DNA of 64,000 bases from Limnanthes douglasii subsp. nivea (GCA_036936605.1 JAUPFV010000005.1:80364885-80428884); one strand, 5' to 3'; shown: positions 1-10,971, counted from the first letter of the stretch. The notes: generated by a model not told the origin, from the sequence alone. Numbers and translations: made by a program.

Positions 1-475
1 TTCTTGTCAACATTCCAAGTTTTTTGGACCATAACATACTAACATCCTCCTTGATACATAATTAAATGAGTATATGTCGAGAATTCAAGGTTACAAAACT
101 ATATGATCCTTTAGACTTGAAAGAATCAAGAAAAGCTTGGAGAGAAGCTCTTTTATGAATTCCTAAACTGAATTTTCCGATCAATGTAGTTCTTGATTGT
201 TGCAGCAGACGCTCCTTAGTTTCTTTTGAATACTGAATTGAATTATGGTCATCAGCATGTTTAATGAATTTTGGGCAAGTTTTATGGTGGTTTGGTTTGA
301 AGATATCCGCAAAAGATTTCCTAAATGTGTTTTGTTTTTTGATCTCAATGGTGTTGGTCTCACTGTTATTTAGAAGAGCAGGATATTCTTCTAAGTTTGC
401 AGCTTCATGGCCCATCAGAACAGATGGCCGGTAAACGACTTGACTCGAAGGAATAGATAAGAGGTTGCCAAGAGG
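1..475 (-). pseudogene. DUF4283-domain protein fragment (retroelement-type ORF1), broken
   Basis: Read on the minus strand from about 475 to the window edge. The middle and C-terminal part contains the pattern T-L-I-G-K-F followed about 30 residues later by S-R-H-I-L-I. After one in-frame TAA (62-64) it continues with K-E-D-V-S-M-L-W. This spacing is typical of the plant DUF4283 domain, found at the N-terminus of LINE-type ORF1 proteins and related zinc-knuckle proteins, where it probably binds nucleic acid. Upstream lies a basic segment F-R-K-S-F-A-D-I-F-K, as often seen before this domain. The frame is cut upstream by Copia-1 at 475/476 and leaves the window at base 1, so neither end is seen. 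The assignment rests on motif recall and is moderately secure. A LINE remnant is the likeliest source. Confidence 0.5.
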
Positions 476-976
476 TGTTAAGCACACACCTCCTCAACGG
501 TCGATTGGAGGTGCTGCCGGCGTTCGAAGAACAGCCACAACGGCTGTTGAAGAAGAGAAGAGAAATGAGTTGCAGAGGCATGAAGAAGAAGAGAAGTCAG
601 CTAGGGTTTAGTCCCTAAGTGAACTGACTTCTCTTCACTTGTGAAGTGGTAGTTGGGCCGGTCTCAAAGGCCCATCGGGTCATCTGATGGACAAGGGTCC
701 ATGACCCATTGCTTGTGGCTCTCCCTAAAATATCACACGACATTATATTGAGCTGGTCCTTGTGACACTCTTGTACAAAATGTAAACATCTCTTATTACT
801 CCCTTATTTACAAGTATGCCATTGTAACAATAAGATTCCATCACAGCATGTACCAACTACCTATAAATATGGTAGTGCTATGAAGGTACAATTAAGGAAT
901 CAAATTACAAAGGAATAAAAATTGTTACAGATTTGTTTCTTTCCTTCTTCTTCCTCCATAGCTGCCAAATTTAGCT
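476..976 (+). repeat. Copia-1 5' LTR
   Basis: 501 bp, starting TGTTAAGCAC and ending TTTAGCT directly before the primer binding site. It carries a TATA-like CTATAAATAT at 861-870, about 115 bp before the LTR end, the likely start of element transcription. It matches 5419-5906 along its whole length. Confidence 0.93.
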
Positions 977-988
977 TGGTATCAGAGC
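977..988 (+). other. Primer binding site, initiator Met tRNA
   Basis: TGGTATCAGAGC abuts the 5' LTR. It is complementary to the 3' end of plant initiator tRNA-Met, which primes minus-strand cDNA synthesis in most plant Copia elements. Confidence 0.92.
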
Positions 989-992
989 TTTC

Positions 993-2081
993 ATGCCTTC
1001 AATGGCCAACACTGATTCATCACCGTTGAGCAGTGACTTACTTGGATCTGTGCTCCCTAGCAGCTTCTCCAGTAGCCAAAAGAACCTTAACCTGCACACA
1101 ATGAACAGCAACAATAACCACAACATCAGGCTAGACAGAAACAACTACCTACGCTGGAGGACTATGGTATTACCTATAGTCAAGGGAAACAAACTCGAAG
1201 GATACATTACAGGAGACAAATCCTGTCCAGTCAGGTTCATCACTGACTCAGAAGGAAATGCTGTTGAAAGTCCTGATTATGAGGACTGGGTTGCTAAAGA
1301 TCAGCTACTCTTGGGCTGGCTTTATTCAACTATGAGCCCAGAGGTAGCAGCTCAACTAATGGAAGAGCAAACTTCGAGAGACCTCTGGGAAGCAGCAAGC
1401 AAGCTCTCTGGCTCCCAAACAAGAGCCAAAGTCACATATTTAAAATCAGAGTTTCAAAGAACTCGTAAAGGTAACCTGTCAATGTTTGAGTATCTCAACA
1501 AAATGAAATCTATTTCTGATAACCTAATGCTTGCTGGTTGTGGTGTTTCAGTGGACGATCTGGTCACCCAAGTTCTTGATTGGTTGGACTCAGACTACAC
1601 ACCTATTGTGGTTAGTCTGACAGACAAAGAGGACTTGACTTGGTTAGACCTTCAAACTAGTCTTCTCACATTTGAGAGCAGGCTAGAGCAACTGTCAAAT
1701 TTACAGAACAGTATGTCTAATCTTACTCTAGCATCAGCCAACTTCACTCAAAAGACTGACTACAAACAGCAAAACAATGGTAACTATAGCTCACGAGGTT
1801 ACAATGGTGGTAGTAGAGGGCAGAACAGAGGGTTTAGAGGAAGATCTAATTATTCAAGCAACAACAGAAGTAGGGGACACTACTATAGAGGCAGAGGAGG
1901 CAAAGTTTCTCAGAACAAGCCAACTTGCCAAATCTGTGGTAGATTTGGTCATTCTACCCCCGTCTGCTACTACAGAGATGACCCCTCTGTCATGGGATCT
2001 ACACCTACTAATCAGTCTAAGAGTGACACTGAACAAGCAGCCTACATCACTACTCAAGACAACACTGGTGACACTGCCTAG
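993..2081 (+). pseudogene. Copia-1 gag (UBN2-type) with zinc knuckle
   Basis: A 362-residue open frame for the capsid protein that packages element RNA. Residues about 45-240 form the plant Copia gag (UBN2/retrotran_gag) domain. A Gly/Arg/Asn-rich basic stretch follows at about 265-305, then a CCHC zinc knuckle C-x2-C-x4-H-x4-C at about 312-325. The ATG at 993 lies 16 bases after the PBS. A second ATG at 1002 is equally placed and matches the N-terminus of Copia-3. The frame ends at a TAG (2079-2081) where Copia-2 has TGG (Trp) just before the protease. In an intact element this would be one continuous gag-pol frame, so the stop is a nonsense mutation rather than the natural gag end. Confidence 0.9.
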
Positions 2082-5000
2082 TTTGCTGACAGTGGAGCAA
2101 GCCATCATGTTACAGGGAATTCAGGTTTGCTGACTCAAAAATCAGAATATTCAGGTAATAAAGGAGTACTAGTTGGTAGTGGTCAAAAGTTGTCCATTAA
2201 ACATGTTGGGTGTGCTAATCTACAGTCATTAACCAAAACACCGTTTCCCTTATCTAATGTCCTACATGTTCCTTCAATAAACAAAAATCTAGTGTGTGTT
2301 TCTCAACTTACAAATAACAATGATGTTTTTGTTGAATTTCATGATGGTGTTTGCTTTGTGAAGGACAAGGGAACAGGGATTACTCTTCTCAGATGGACAT
2401 CTGAGAATGGACTCTACAGGTTGGAGAGCTACCCTAAGTTACAAGCAAACAGTGTCCTACATGGTTCACCACTAGTCTATGTTACTGAGTCTCAGTCTGT
2501 TGTTTCTAATTCCCTAAAGGATGGATGGCATAGGAATCTTGGCCATCCATCACTAAACACTCTAAATCATTTGCTGAAAAGTTGTAACTTGAAAAACATT
2601 TAGAAAAATACACTTAGTTTTTGTGAGGCTTGCCAATTGGGGAAGTCTCACAGCTTACCTTTCTCTCTATCTAGTTCACATGCTAATAACATCTTAAATC
2701 TCATAGATACTGATGTATGGGGTCCCTCTCATATTCCATCTATAGAAGGGTACAAATTCTACGTAATTTTTCTTGATGATCATTCTAGATAAACCTGGTT
2801 CTATCCTATCAAAACTAAAAGTCAGGTCTTCATTGTTTTTCTAAACTTCAAAACACTAGTTGAAAAGCAATTTGAAAGGTCTATCAAAATGGTTCAAAGT
2901 GATTGGGGAGGGAAGTTCAGGCCACTTCTTACTTTAGCACAGGAACAAGGTTTTATTCTCAGGAGATCATGCCCTTACACATCAACCCAAAATGGAAGGG
3001 CTGAGCGCAAGCACATACACCTAGTTGAAACTGGGTTGACACTGCTAGCTCAGTTCTCTTTACCCTACAAATACTGGTCTCACTCCTTTGACACTGCTAT
3101 CTACCTTATCAACATAATGCCTACTCATGTTTTATCAAATAAATCTCCCTATGAAGTTTTGTTTCATAAAAAACCTAACTACCTTACTCTTAAAACTTTT
3201 GGTTGTGCTTCCTATCCTTGTCTAAGGCCATATCAGTCACATAAGTTCCAATTCCACTCAGCTAAAGGTGTTTTTCTTGGATACAGTCAGTATCACAATG
3301 GGTATATCTGTCTAGGTTTTAATGGGAGGACATACATCTCTAGAAGTGTGGTCTTTAATAAAACAGAGTTTCCATTTTCAAAGGGTTTTCCTTATGGTCA
3401 AAACACTAAGTCTGTCCCTAATTACTCCTATGACTCTTGGTTGCCTAGTTTGTCAGGTTTGCTTGCAACTAATTGTAACTCTCTGCCTACAGCTACATCA
3501 GATGTTCTCTCTGGTCAGACAACTCCATTGTCACCTACTCCTACTCAAGGTAACTCTCTTTCTCAAACTATATCTACATACTCACAGTCTGTGTCACCTA
3601 GTCAGTCAAACTCAAAATCTACTTACTATCATACGTTGAACAATCAACAAATGCCCTATTCTAATGGTCATCCTGGAAATAGCAAAACTTCACACACATA
3701 TCAATGTCTCAATCCTAATCTTTCTGTTTGCCTACCTATTCCCTTTCCTACACCTACACAGTCCATTTCTCTCCAACACAACACTCATACCATGAAAACT
3801 AGGTCTCAAGATGGCACACTAAAACCCCAAACTCCTTATGTTGGACACTTAACTACTACTGCTATGTCTACTTCTGAACCACCAGGTACTCTGAGGCTGT
3901 TTCTAATCCTGATTGGGTCTCTACCATGAACACTGAATACAAGGCACTTATGGCTAACAAGACTTGGTCCCTGGTCCCATGGTCTTCTAATCTGAATGTT
4001 GTTGGGTGCAAGTGGGTTTTTAAGTTGAAGCACAATCTGGATGGGTCTGTTCAAAGGCATAAGGCCAGGTTGGTAGCCAAAGGGTTTCATCAAACCCCAG
4101 GCATTGACTTTTCTGAAACTTTCAGTCCAGTCATAAAACCATCTACTGTCAGGCTTATCCTAGCTCTTGCTGTATCTAAAGATTGGGAGGTTCGTCAACT
4201 TGACATTAACAATGCGTTTCTAAATGGTTTTTTGACTGAAGATGTGTACATGACACAACCCGAGCGGTTTCAAGACTCTGTGCACCCTACACATGTGTGT
4301 AAACTGCACAAAGCTTTGTATGGATTAAAGCAGGCACCAAGGGCATGGTATTCTAGACTTAGGGATACTCTTCTGAGTTGGGGTTTTACCAATTCTAGGG
4401 CAGACTGCTCACTGTTTTACTATGTGACTAAGACAACCATCATACGTATCCTAGTCTACGTTGACGACATTCTGGTCACTGGGTCCCAAGCAGACTGCCT
4501 AACATAATTCATTCATAAACTTAATGCCTTGTTTTCTCTAAAGGATATGGGGCCACTTCACCTCTTCTTAGGCATTGAGGTGTACCGTGACCCCAGTGGC
4601 ATGTACCTAACTCAGCATCAGTATATAGTGAACTTACTTGCTGCACAAGGGCTATCCTTCTCCAAGCCCTGTCCTACACCCATGGCTGCTGGTGTCTCTC
4701 TGTGTAGCTCCTCTGGCACTCCTCTTCCTGATCCTACAAAACACAGAAGCCTGTTAGGAGCGCTTCAATATATTACTCACACAAGGCCTGACATTGCCTT
4801 TGCAGTGAACAAATTAAGCCACTTTCAACAAGCTCCACACACGACTCACTGGCAATCTCTAAAAAGGTTGTTGAGGTACTTATCTGGTTCCAGATGGCTT
4901 GGTCTTCACATTCAGCCTTGTAGCCATCTGCAGCTCCATGGGTTCTCTAACGCCGATTGGGCTTGTTCTCTGGATGACAGACGCAGTGTTGGCGCCTATT

Positions 5001-5440
5001 GCGTTTATTTGGGCGATTCTATGGTTTCTTGGTCTTCGAAGAAGCAAAATGTCGTCGCTCGGTCTTCCACAGAGTCGGAATACAGGGCCCTTGCAAACTT
5101 GTCAGCTGAACTGATGTGGCTGAGATCGGTTCTCTCTGAAATTCGACTTCCACCGTCTCCACCATTGATTTTCTGGTGTGATAATCTCGGGGCTAGTTCG
5201 CTCGCTTCCAATCCGGTCTTTCATGCACGAACGAAGCACATAGAGCTGGATGTGCACTTCGTTCGTGACCAAGTCCTCCAGGGTCACCTTCAGGTTCGAA
5301 ACGTTCCCTCTCACGATCAGTTTGCCGATCTTCTGACTAAGCCACTCACTCATGCCCGATTTCTCTTCCTGCAAGACAAACTCGACCTCTCAGACTCGCC
5401 CCTTCGTTTGCGGGGGGATGTTAAGCACACACCTCCTTAA
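2082..5440 (+). pseudogene. Copia-1 pol: protease, integrase, RT, RNase H (broken)
   Basis: The aspartic protease D-S-G-A is at 2088-2099. The integrase zinc-binding H-H-C-C part is near 2527-2650. The integrase core has its acidic residues near 2706 (D-T-D), 2901 (S-D-W) and 3003 (A-E-R-K). The RT catalytic Y-V-D-D is at 4457-4468. RNase H follows to the end, with W-S-S-K-K-Q and S-T-E-S-E-Y. In-frame stops lie at 2601, about 2790 and 4505, and a frameshift at about 3885 separates integrase from RT. The frame closes 22 bases inside the 3' LTR. The same layout in Copia-2 shows this is the normal end. No functional polyprotein can be made from this copy. Confidence 0.92.
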
Positions 5441-5906
5441 CGGTCGATTGGAGGTGTTGCCGGCGTTCGAAGAACAACCACACCGGCTGTTGAAGAAGAG
5501 AAGAGAAATGAGTTGCAGAGGCATGAAGAAGAAGAGAAGTCAGCTAGGGTTTAGTCCCTAAGTGAACTGACTTCTCTTCACTTGTGAAGTGGTAGTTGGG
5601 CCGGTCTCAAAGGCCCATCGGGTCATCTGATGGACAAGGGTCCATGACCCATTACTTGTGGCTCTCCCTAAAATATCACACGACATTATATTGAGCTGGT
5701 CCTTGTGACACTCTTATACAAAATGTAAACATCTCTTTTTACTCCCTGCCATTGTAACAATAAGATTCCCTCACAGCCTGTACCAACTACCTATAAATAT
5801 AGTAGTGATGTGAAGGTACAATTAAGAAATCAAATTACAATGGAATAAAAATTGTTACAAATTTGTTTATTTCCTTCTTCTTCCTCCATAGCTGCCAAAT
5901 TTAGCT
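5419..5906 (+). repeat. Copia-1 3' LTR with polypurine tract
   Basis: 488 bp, starting TGTTAAGCAC after the purine-rich tract GCGGGGGGA that primes plus-strand synthesis. A TATA-like CTATAAATAT is at 5791-5800. About 12 bases present in the 5' LTR near 800 are missing here. Confidence 0.93.
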
Positions 5907-5911
5907 GGAGG

Positions 5912-6403
5912 CAAGCAGAAAAGAGAGGATGACAGGACGAGCACCTCTGAAGATTATTAGAGGGATGCCGTCCCGGAGGAGCAACCAGAGATGGACGACA
6001 GGCGCCCTTCTTTCAAAGAGCCCAGCTTTTTTCCCCGTATAACACCCTCTTGCATAAGGTAATTATTTTTTGTTTAATTTGTTACTGTCTTGTATCAGTT
6101 TAGCTTCATGGCCATTACGGGTATTGACAATATGGGAATAATCTAAAAAAATTACCATATAGACCATGGCAGAACCGAAAATCGAATTAAAAAGGTGTAG
6201 ACCTATTAACGTAATTTGGTTGAATTTTCTTAAACTAGTTTAATAAAAAAATTGCTTTTATACATGTAACTCCAAAAAAAAATAGTATTTTTTTCATAAA
6301 AGAATTTGGTTTTAATTTATTAAAAATTAATATAATATTATAGGACATTATATTGATTTTACCATAAAAGAATCAATATAGCTGAGCGATCTAATAAATT
6401 GTC

Positions 6404-6433
<30 letters not shown>
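5912..6433. other. Spacer between Copia-1 and the MULE, with an AT microsatellite
   Basis: No convincing gene. A plus-strand segment from 5912 to about 6057 lacks strong coding support: it has a stop at 5958 and a possible donor GTAATT after 6057. From 6060 the DNA is AT-rich. An (AT)n run occupies about 6406-6433, right against the MULE target duplication. Confidence 0.5.
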
Positions 6434-6439
<6 letters not shown>

Positions 6440-6442
6440 TAA

Positions 6443-6600
6443 GAGAAAAGTACCCCTAAATACCTTCTCAACTATCAAATACCAAGATGGTACCCGTTTT
6501 TGGACTAGTTTCATAAACTACCTAAAGCCACATTTTGGACAATTATACCCTCTAGGGTATAAAAGGGGTTGTTTTTGTTGAAACCCCCTTTTTTCACCTT
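6443..6600 (+). repeat. MULE left terminal inverted repeat (degenerate)
   Basis: Starts GAGAAAAGTACCCC and runs to a TATA-like GGGTATAAAAGGGG near 6555. It pairs with 10800-10971. Only the outer 30 bases and a block around TACCCTC align well, so the inner limit is approximate. Confidence 0.7.
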
Positions 6601-7386
6601 CTAATCAGACTTTTGGGTTCCAATTCCCCCACTTTCACGTTTCTAAATTTGTGGAGAGAGAAACACGTTTTACGAGAGCGAAACCAAAACACATTTTTGA
6701 AACGCTCGTTGCCGGCGATATCAATCGCACCTCTGCACCTCTGTTCCGATATTCCTGACAACCACGGCGAATCACCGGCGACCAGGAAGAAACGTCCTCC
6801 GGTAGTGCTGAAACCCACCGGCCAACCACCGACGAAGACTAACCACTGTTTTCATCTCCGTTGCGAAATTCCGGACACGCACAGGCGAACCACCGCCGAG
6901 AAGTAACCTAACCTTTGAAGCAACCACTATCTCTGTCTTTGGTTCGACATTTGGAACCACCACCGGCGAGCATCCAACTGCAACGAAGTTTCCGTCGAAC
7001 GGAACAGTCGCGTTCGAACCAAACCAGGTATCTGTCTCTGTTTCGATGTGTAGGTTCTTTTACATTGTGGGTCGATGTCTGTTAGTAGTCACTAGAATCC
7101 TCCTAAGTGGTTATTTATCTGGTTTTGCATGGATTTGACTTGAAAACCTCCTGAGTTCTGCAGCATTTGGCACAAAGGAGTCCTTCCTTACTGAGCAAGC
7201 CAGGTGTAACCTTATTGGTACTGGAAATCCTGAACTATCGTTTGCTTCCTCTCTACAGGTGACTATTTAATATTGTGGTAAACTGTTAGTCTCTCTCGCC
7301 ATGGTGTTTCCTGTTTGTAGTCTTTGTATATAATTTCCTGCCTTGTTCTCATGTGACATTATCCTTTCTCCTGTACAATGCACTAG

Positions 7387-7720
7387 GATCTGGGCAAATA
7401 GGCAATCAGCTGCAAGGTCCAAGGAAAGGAAGATGAGGTATATTGGTGAGCTTGAAAGGAACCTGCAGACGCTGCAAACAGAAGCTACATCACTCTCTGC
7501 TCAATTGACTCTATTGCAGGTTTGTTGGATTGGCTTAGCATCTAATCCTTGGTTTCACTGATAGATTCTGTTGTAATGTAAGCAATGTGATTCTGATGTG
7601 CATATTCTGTGGTTGTTTTCCTCTCTTTTTTCCAGAGAGATACCAGTGGACTGACTATTGAGAACAATGAGCTCAAACTGCGGTTGCAAACAACAGAGCA
7701 ACAGGTTCAGTTGTAAGATG
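7387..7720 (+). pseudogene. Captured fragment of a group-I bZIP transcription factor (two exons)
   Basis: Exon 7387-7519 follows an AG acceptor. It encodes the basic region [13 protein letters not shown] and the first leucine heptads ([20 protein letters not shown]). The Lys in S-K, where most bZIPs have Arg, marks the VIP1/RSG-like group I of DNA-binding transcription factors. Intron 7520-7635 (GT...CAG) separates it from exon 7636-7720, which continues the zipper (R-D-T-S-G-L-T, then N-N-E-L-K-L-R-L-Q) and ends at a donor GTGAGT. The intron was kept, so capture was at the DNA level. A TAA at 7714-7716 stands where group-I proteins usually have Gln, and a Trp replaces the usual Leu/Ile just before A-N-R-Q. 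The N-terminal and C-terminal parts of the host gene are absent. Confidence 0.85.
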
Positions 7721-8128
7721 GTGAGTGTTTTCTTAGAATGTTCAATATAACTGGGTACATAATTCTTTTTTATGCCGTATGACTATACTTGGGACTAGTT
7801 TTCTGTCGACCTTAAAAGCTGAGAAAGCTAGTTTAAGATAAGTAGATAGAGTTGTTTCGTAGAAAAGGTAATCGATTGTTTGGTGCATACTAAAACAAGA
7901 CAACTTTTAAGTTCTAAATTGACGGAATAATCGAAACTGAAAATAACATGTATAGAAAATAAGGCGCTAAAAATATCGGGAGAAAAAAAGGATTTTTGTT
8001 TAGCTTTCTAACTTTTATTAGCTTGAAAAACGAGTTTTGTTTTTTGAAGTCTAAAGAGTCAGAACAACCAAACAATCTTTCTGTTTACAGACCTACAAGC
8101 CAAAAAGCCTAGTGGCAAATAATATAGC

Positions 8129-8226
8129 ACTGACAAATAATATAGTGTCTAGCAATCAGTTATGCACTAAAATCGCAATATAGGTTCACTAAAATCGCAA
8201 TGTAGGTTCACTAAAATCGCAAGGTA
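8129..8226. repeat. Unit shared with 10145-10195, plus a 22-bp tandem array
   Basis: Bases 8129-8179 recur at 10145-10195 in the same orientation with one mismatch over 51 bases. Bases 8165-8226 contain three copies of a 22-bp unit with core CACTAAAATCGCAA. Confidence 0.85.
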
Positions 8227-8270
8227 TGCATTGTGAGACTGTAATTTATCTGGGTTGTTTGTAGATCATA

Positions 8271-8357
8271 TCTAACAGGGTGTTCCTTCTTGTCTAGCAA
8301 TGTGTGCCTTCATATCTAGCAAGGTGTTCCTTCGTATCTAGCAAGGTGTTCCTTCAT
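8271..8357. repeat. 22-bp tandem repeats with TCTAGCAA core (array 1)
   Basis: About four imperfect copies of a unit reading TCTAGCAAGGTGTTCCTTC plus a variable three bases. The same unit forms array 2 at 8838. Confidence 0.85.
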
Positions 8358-8837
8358 ATATATCATTTCCATCGTGAGAGAACAAGAGCTCTAAAAGTCG
8401 GTCTTATCTGCGGCGGTCCTTCTGCTGAGCTCCGGTTTTGATTATTACAAGCGGCTTGTTGTTTTTTTAAACATTAGATTAGTGTTGCTTATTCCTAGTT
8501 ACCGAGTATTGTAATTGAAAGATTTGGTTCAGCGGGAAATGAACGCTTTACTGAATTTAACGTCAGTCTGTCGAATATTTTGATGTAGTAACAAACGATG
8601 CATCGACTAAAATATGATTATAATGTGTATGCGTATCAGTTCTTAAGTGTGATCTGCATCTTATTTTCAGTTATACTCAAATACTCCTGCAGATTTTGAT
8701 TTTAAACGGATTACAATGTTCTTGTCAGAGATTTAAAAAAGCTTGTTATGAGTTTTGATACTTTTGGGTTTTTTTGCAGTTTTCAGCAGTTCTTTGTGTT
8801 TTAAAACACAATAGTCTGATAGATAATGCGTTTTCAG

Positions 8838-8940
8838 CAGGGTGTTCCTTCTTGTCTAGCAATGTGTTCCTTCTTATCTAGCAAGGTGTCCCTTCTGATC
8901 TAGCAAGGTGTTCCTTCTTATCTAGCAACGTGTTCTTCAT
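8838..8940. repeat. 22-bp tandem repeats with TCTAGCAA core (array 2)
   Basis: About five imperfect copies of the unit seen at 8271, in the same orientation and half a kilobase away. Confidence 0.85.
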
Positions 8941-8993
8941 GAGAGCGTTTAGTTTATAGTACAAACATGAGAGCGTTTAGTTTATAGTACAAA
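8938..8993. repeat. 28-bp tandem duplication
   Basis: Two identical copies of a unit starting ATGAGAGCGTTTAG, followed by the start of a third. It adjoins TCTAGCAA array 2. Confidence 0.88.
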
Positions 8994-9224
8994 CATGAGA
9001 ACCATTAGCTACATGGAGTATATGCACCAAAGGCATTGTCTACAGCCCCTGCCCAGATACCTTCAGATTTCTAAAAACTGTAAACTTTTTGTATATAGGG
9101 CATGTTTGTTTTCTTAATCTCTGTAGGAGTCTGATTCTGTTCAATTCTTTTGGATCTCCTCAAACTCACTCATAAAAACTTAGAAGAAGAAATCAAATCC
9201 AAACAAAGGTAGAAATAGAAAACA

Positions 9225-9272
9225 AAACACAAGATGAATGAAACACAAGATGAATGAAACACAAGATGAATT
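9225..9272. repeat. 16-bp tandem triplication
   Basis: Three copies of AAACACAAGATGAATG, the last diverging at its end. A 97-codon frame from 9254 begins in it and has no recognisable product. Confidence 0.88.
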
Positions 9273-10066
9273 GTCTATTACAACTTCTTCAAACACACAT
9301 TACAGATAATATATATTTATATATGTTTCTGAAACACACCGATGCAACTTGCTGCGACCACTTGAAGGAGTATAGTAGAAGCTTGAACACACTGCATCAG
9401 CTAGTATTTTATCATCATGTAAATATAGCTCAAATATCACATTACATATGCCATCTGCTATGGTATATGTCGTGTAAAGAATTCAACAGATTCATACAAG
9501 GAGGCGCACAGAGGCCAGCAGTACATGGACTAAAGTTTAAAACCTAAATTACATTTACAGTTCATTTAAAATCTAAAAGTTAAATAAAACCAACAAAAAA
9601 AAAGACTCAGCCTCTCTAGCTCTTAATCATTATTCGTAAGTTACATTTTGCGCGAAACACAAGGCACCTTTTAGTAGGTATTCGATAAGGTCTTGTAGGT
9701 TGGAGCTGTTTGTGGCCTGAATGCATTCCTCTTCTCCGGTCTATCAATCGTGATCTACAACAACAACAGCAGAAAACACAAAAATCAATACAAAATCGAA
9801 ATCCATAGCTCACTTCCACACCTGCATTTATTGTAAACAATCAGGTTTCTAATTTCTTCTTCTTCGCCACTGGTCAGATCGGAATCACTGTCCCACTCCA
9901 TTAAAACTAGCAGCTAAATCAATTGCAAAACACAAAAGTGAAGAAAGTGATGAATGAAAATGGCACTTCTTCAGTTACTCCCTTCTCCATTGCAGTACCC
10001 AACACAGCTTGGAGCTCCCTCGAAAGCTCATGTAGATCGCCTAGTCGAATCCCACAGTTATTTCAC

Positions 10067-10195
10067 TGTATCTAGCAATGTCTCATGCTGTATCTAGCAA
10101 TGTCTCATACTGTATCTAGCAGTGTATACAAGGCATAAATCGCAACTGACAAATAATATAGTGTCTAGCAATCAGATATGCACTAAAATCGCAAT
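10067..10195. repeat. TCTAGCAA array 3 and second copy of the 51-bp unit
   Basis: Three copies of a 23-bp unit reading GTATCTAGCAATGTCTCAT with variable bases, followed at 10145-10195 by the unit shared with 8129-8179. Confidence 0.82.
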
Positions 10196-10799
10196 GTATA
10201 AAACAGAGCTCGAAAACTGCAATTTCTTACCGGAATGTAATCAGAGCCGGTATCGATGCTTTGATTCGACCAAAAACAGAAACTAAACGATTTCCTACCA
10301 TTAATATACATTAGCTACGCTAGTGAATCTATTGTTAAGATCAAAAATGGAAAAATAAGAATGAAGTTGAAAATGAAACACGATACTGACCTTTAGTTCT
10401 GACGTCTGGACTGCTTCAACGGTGAGGTCGACGGTAACCTAGTGGTGCACCGGTCGAGCTACAAGATTGAGTCGACGAAAAATGACGGATGGAGGTTGTT
10501 CAATGGTCTGATGAGGAGCTGGAAAGATACGCCTGAAATTGTAGAGTTCGTCGAATTAGAACGTCGCCGGTGATCGGAACGTCGTCGGCTTTGGTTAAAG
10601 GGGGTAGTGTTCTGTCTTCTCTTCTGGTAGCCACCCGGTGGACGCCGAGTCCAGAAATCGTTGATTGGGTTCGAAGGTGGAGAGAGAAGAAGAGGAGAGA
10701 GAGAAGAAGAGGAGAGAGAGAGAAGAAGAGTAAGAGTCGAGGCTGTTTTGAATTTCAAAATTCAAAAATAGAATGGGGGCTGTAACAAAAAACCCTAAT

Positions 10800-10971
10800 T
10801 TTTCACAAATCAACCTTATATACTAGGTTGAGGGTAATATTGGTATTAAAAAAAGAAAAGGTATTAGAAGTGGATATGTTTAATGAGATGGGTATTAAGT
10901 GAGCATTAACCCATTTTTGGACACTAGGTTGTAATAGGTTTGGTTAAAAGGTACTTAGTGTGTCATTTCCC
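10800..10971 (-). repeat. MULE right terminal inverted repeat (degenerate)
   Basis: Read on the minus strand it starts GGGAAATGACACACTAAG and continues to TATATAAGG near 10815, mirroring the left end. The inner limit is approximate. Confidence 0.7.

Larger units (their letters stand above)
476..5906 (+). mobile_element. Copia-1: full-length Ty1/Copia LTR retrotransposon, coding-dead
   Basis: The element has two LTRs (476-976 and 5419-5906), a PBS complementary to initiator methionine tRNA at 977, and gag-protease-integrase-RT-RNase H in that order, which defines Ty1/Copia. Short LTRs and RE1-like proteins suggest the Ale/Retrofit group, which is an inference. Flanks are AGAGG (471-475) and GGAGG (5907-5911), probably a 5-bp target duplication with one later change. 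The LTRs differ by about twenty substitutions plus a short deletion near 5745, so the insertion is not recent. The coding region carries four in-frame stops and a frameshift. It interrupts the DUF4283 reading frame to its left. Confidence 0.95.
6443..10971. mobile_element. Pack-MULE-type DNA transposon with captured gene pieces
   Basis: The element is flanked by a perfect 9-bp direct repeat TAAATATAA (6434-6442 and 10972-10980), the target duplication length of Mutator-like elements. The outermost 30 bases of the two ends match in inverted orientation at about 20 of 30 positions and share the block TACCTT. Similarity resumes around TACCCTC with a TATA-like box further in. The 4,529-bp interior encodes no transposase, so it would depend on one supplied in trans. 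It holds two exons of a bZIP gene, GC-rich gene-like stretches at both ends (6610-7020 and 10440-10760) and many short tandem repeats. The exact duplication makes the boundaries secure. Confidence 0.88.

Noticed and set aside
5005..5374. Minus-strand open frames over Copia-1 RNase H
   Set aside because: They are complements of the pol frame with no own domain, codon or start support. The same holds for 13145-13369 and 47910-48647.
9254..9547. 97-codon open frame in the MULE
   Set aside because: Begins in a 16-bp tandem repeat, no recognisable domain and no splice context.
10508..10524. CTGATGA...GAAA spacing in the MULE, hammerhead-like
   Set aside because: Only seven bases separate the two motifs, too few for stem II, and no flanking stems are seen.
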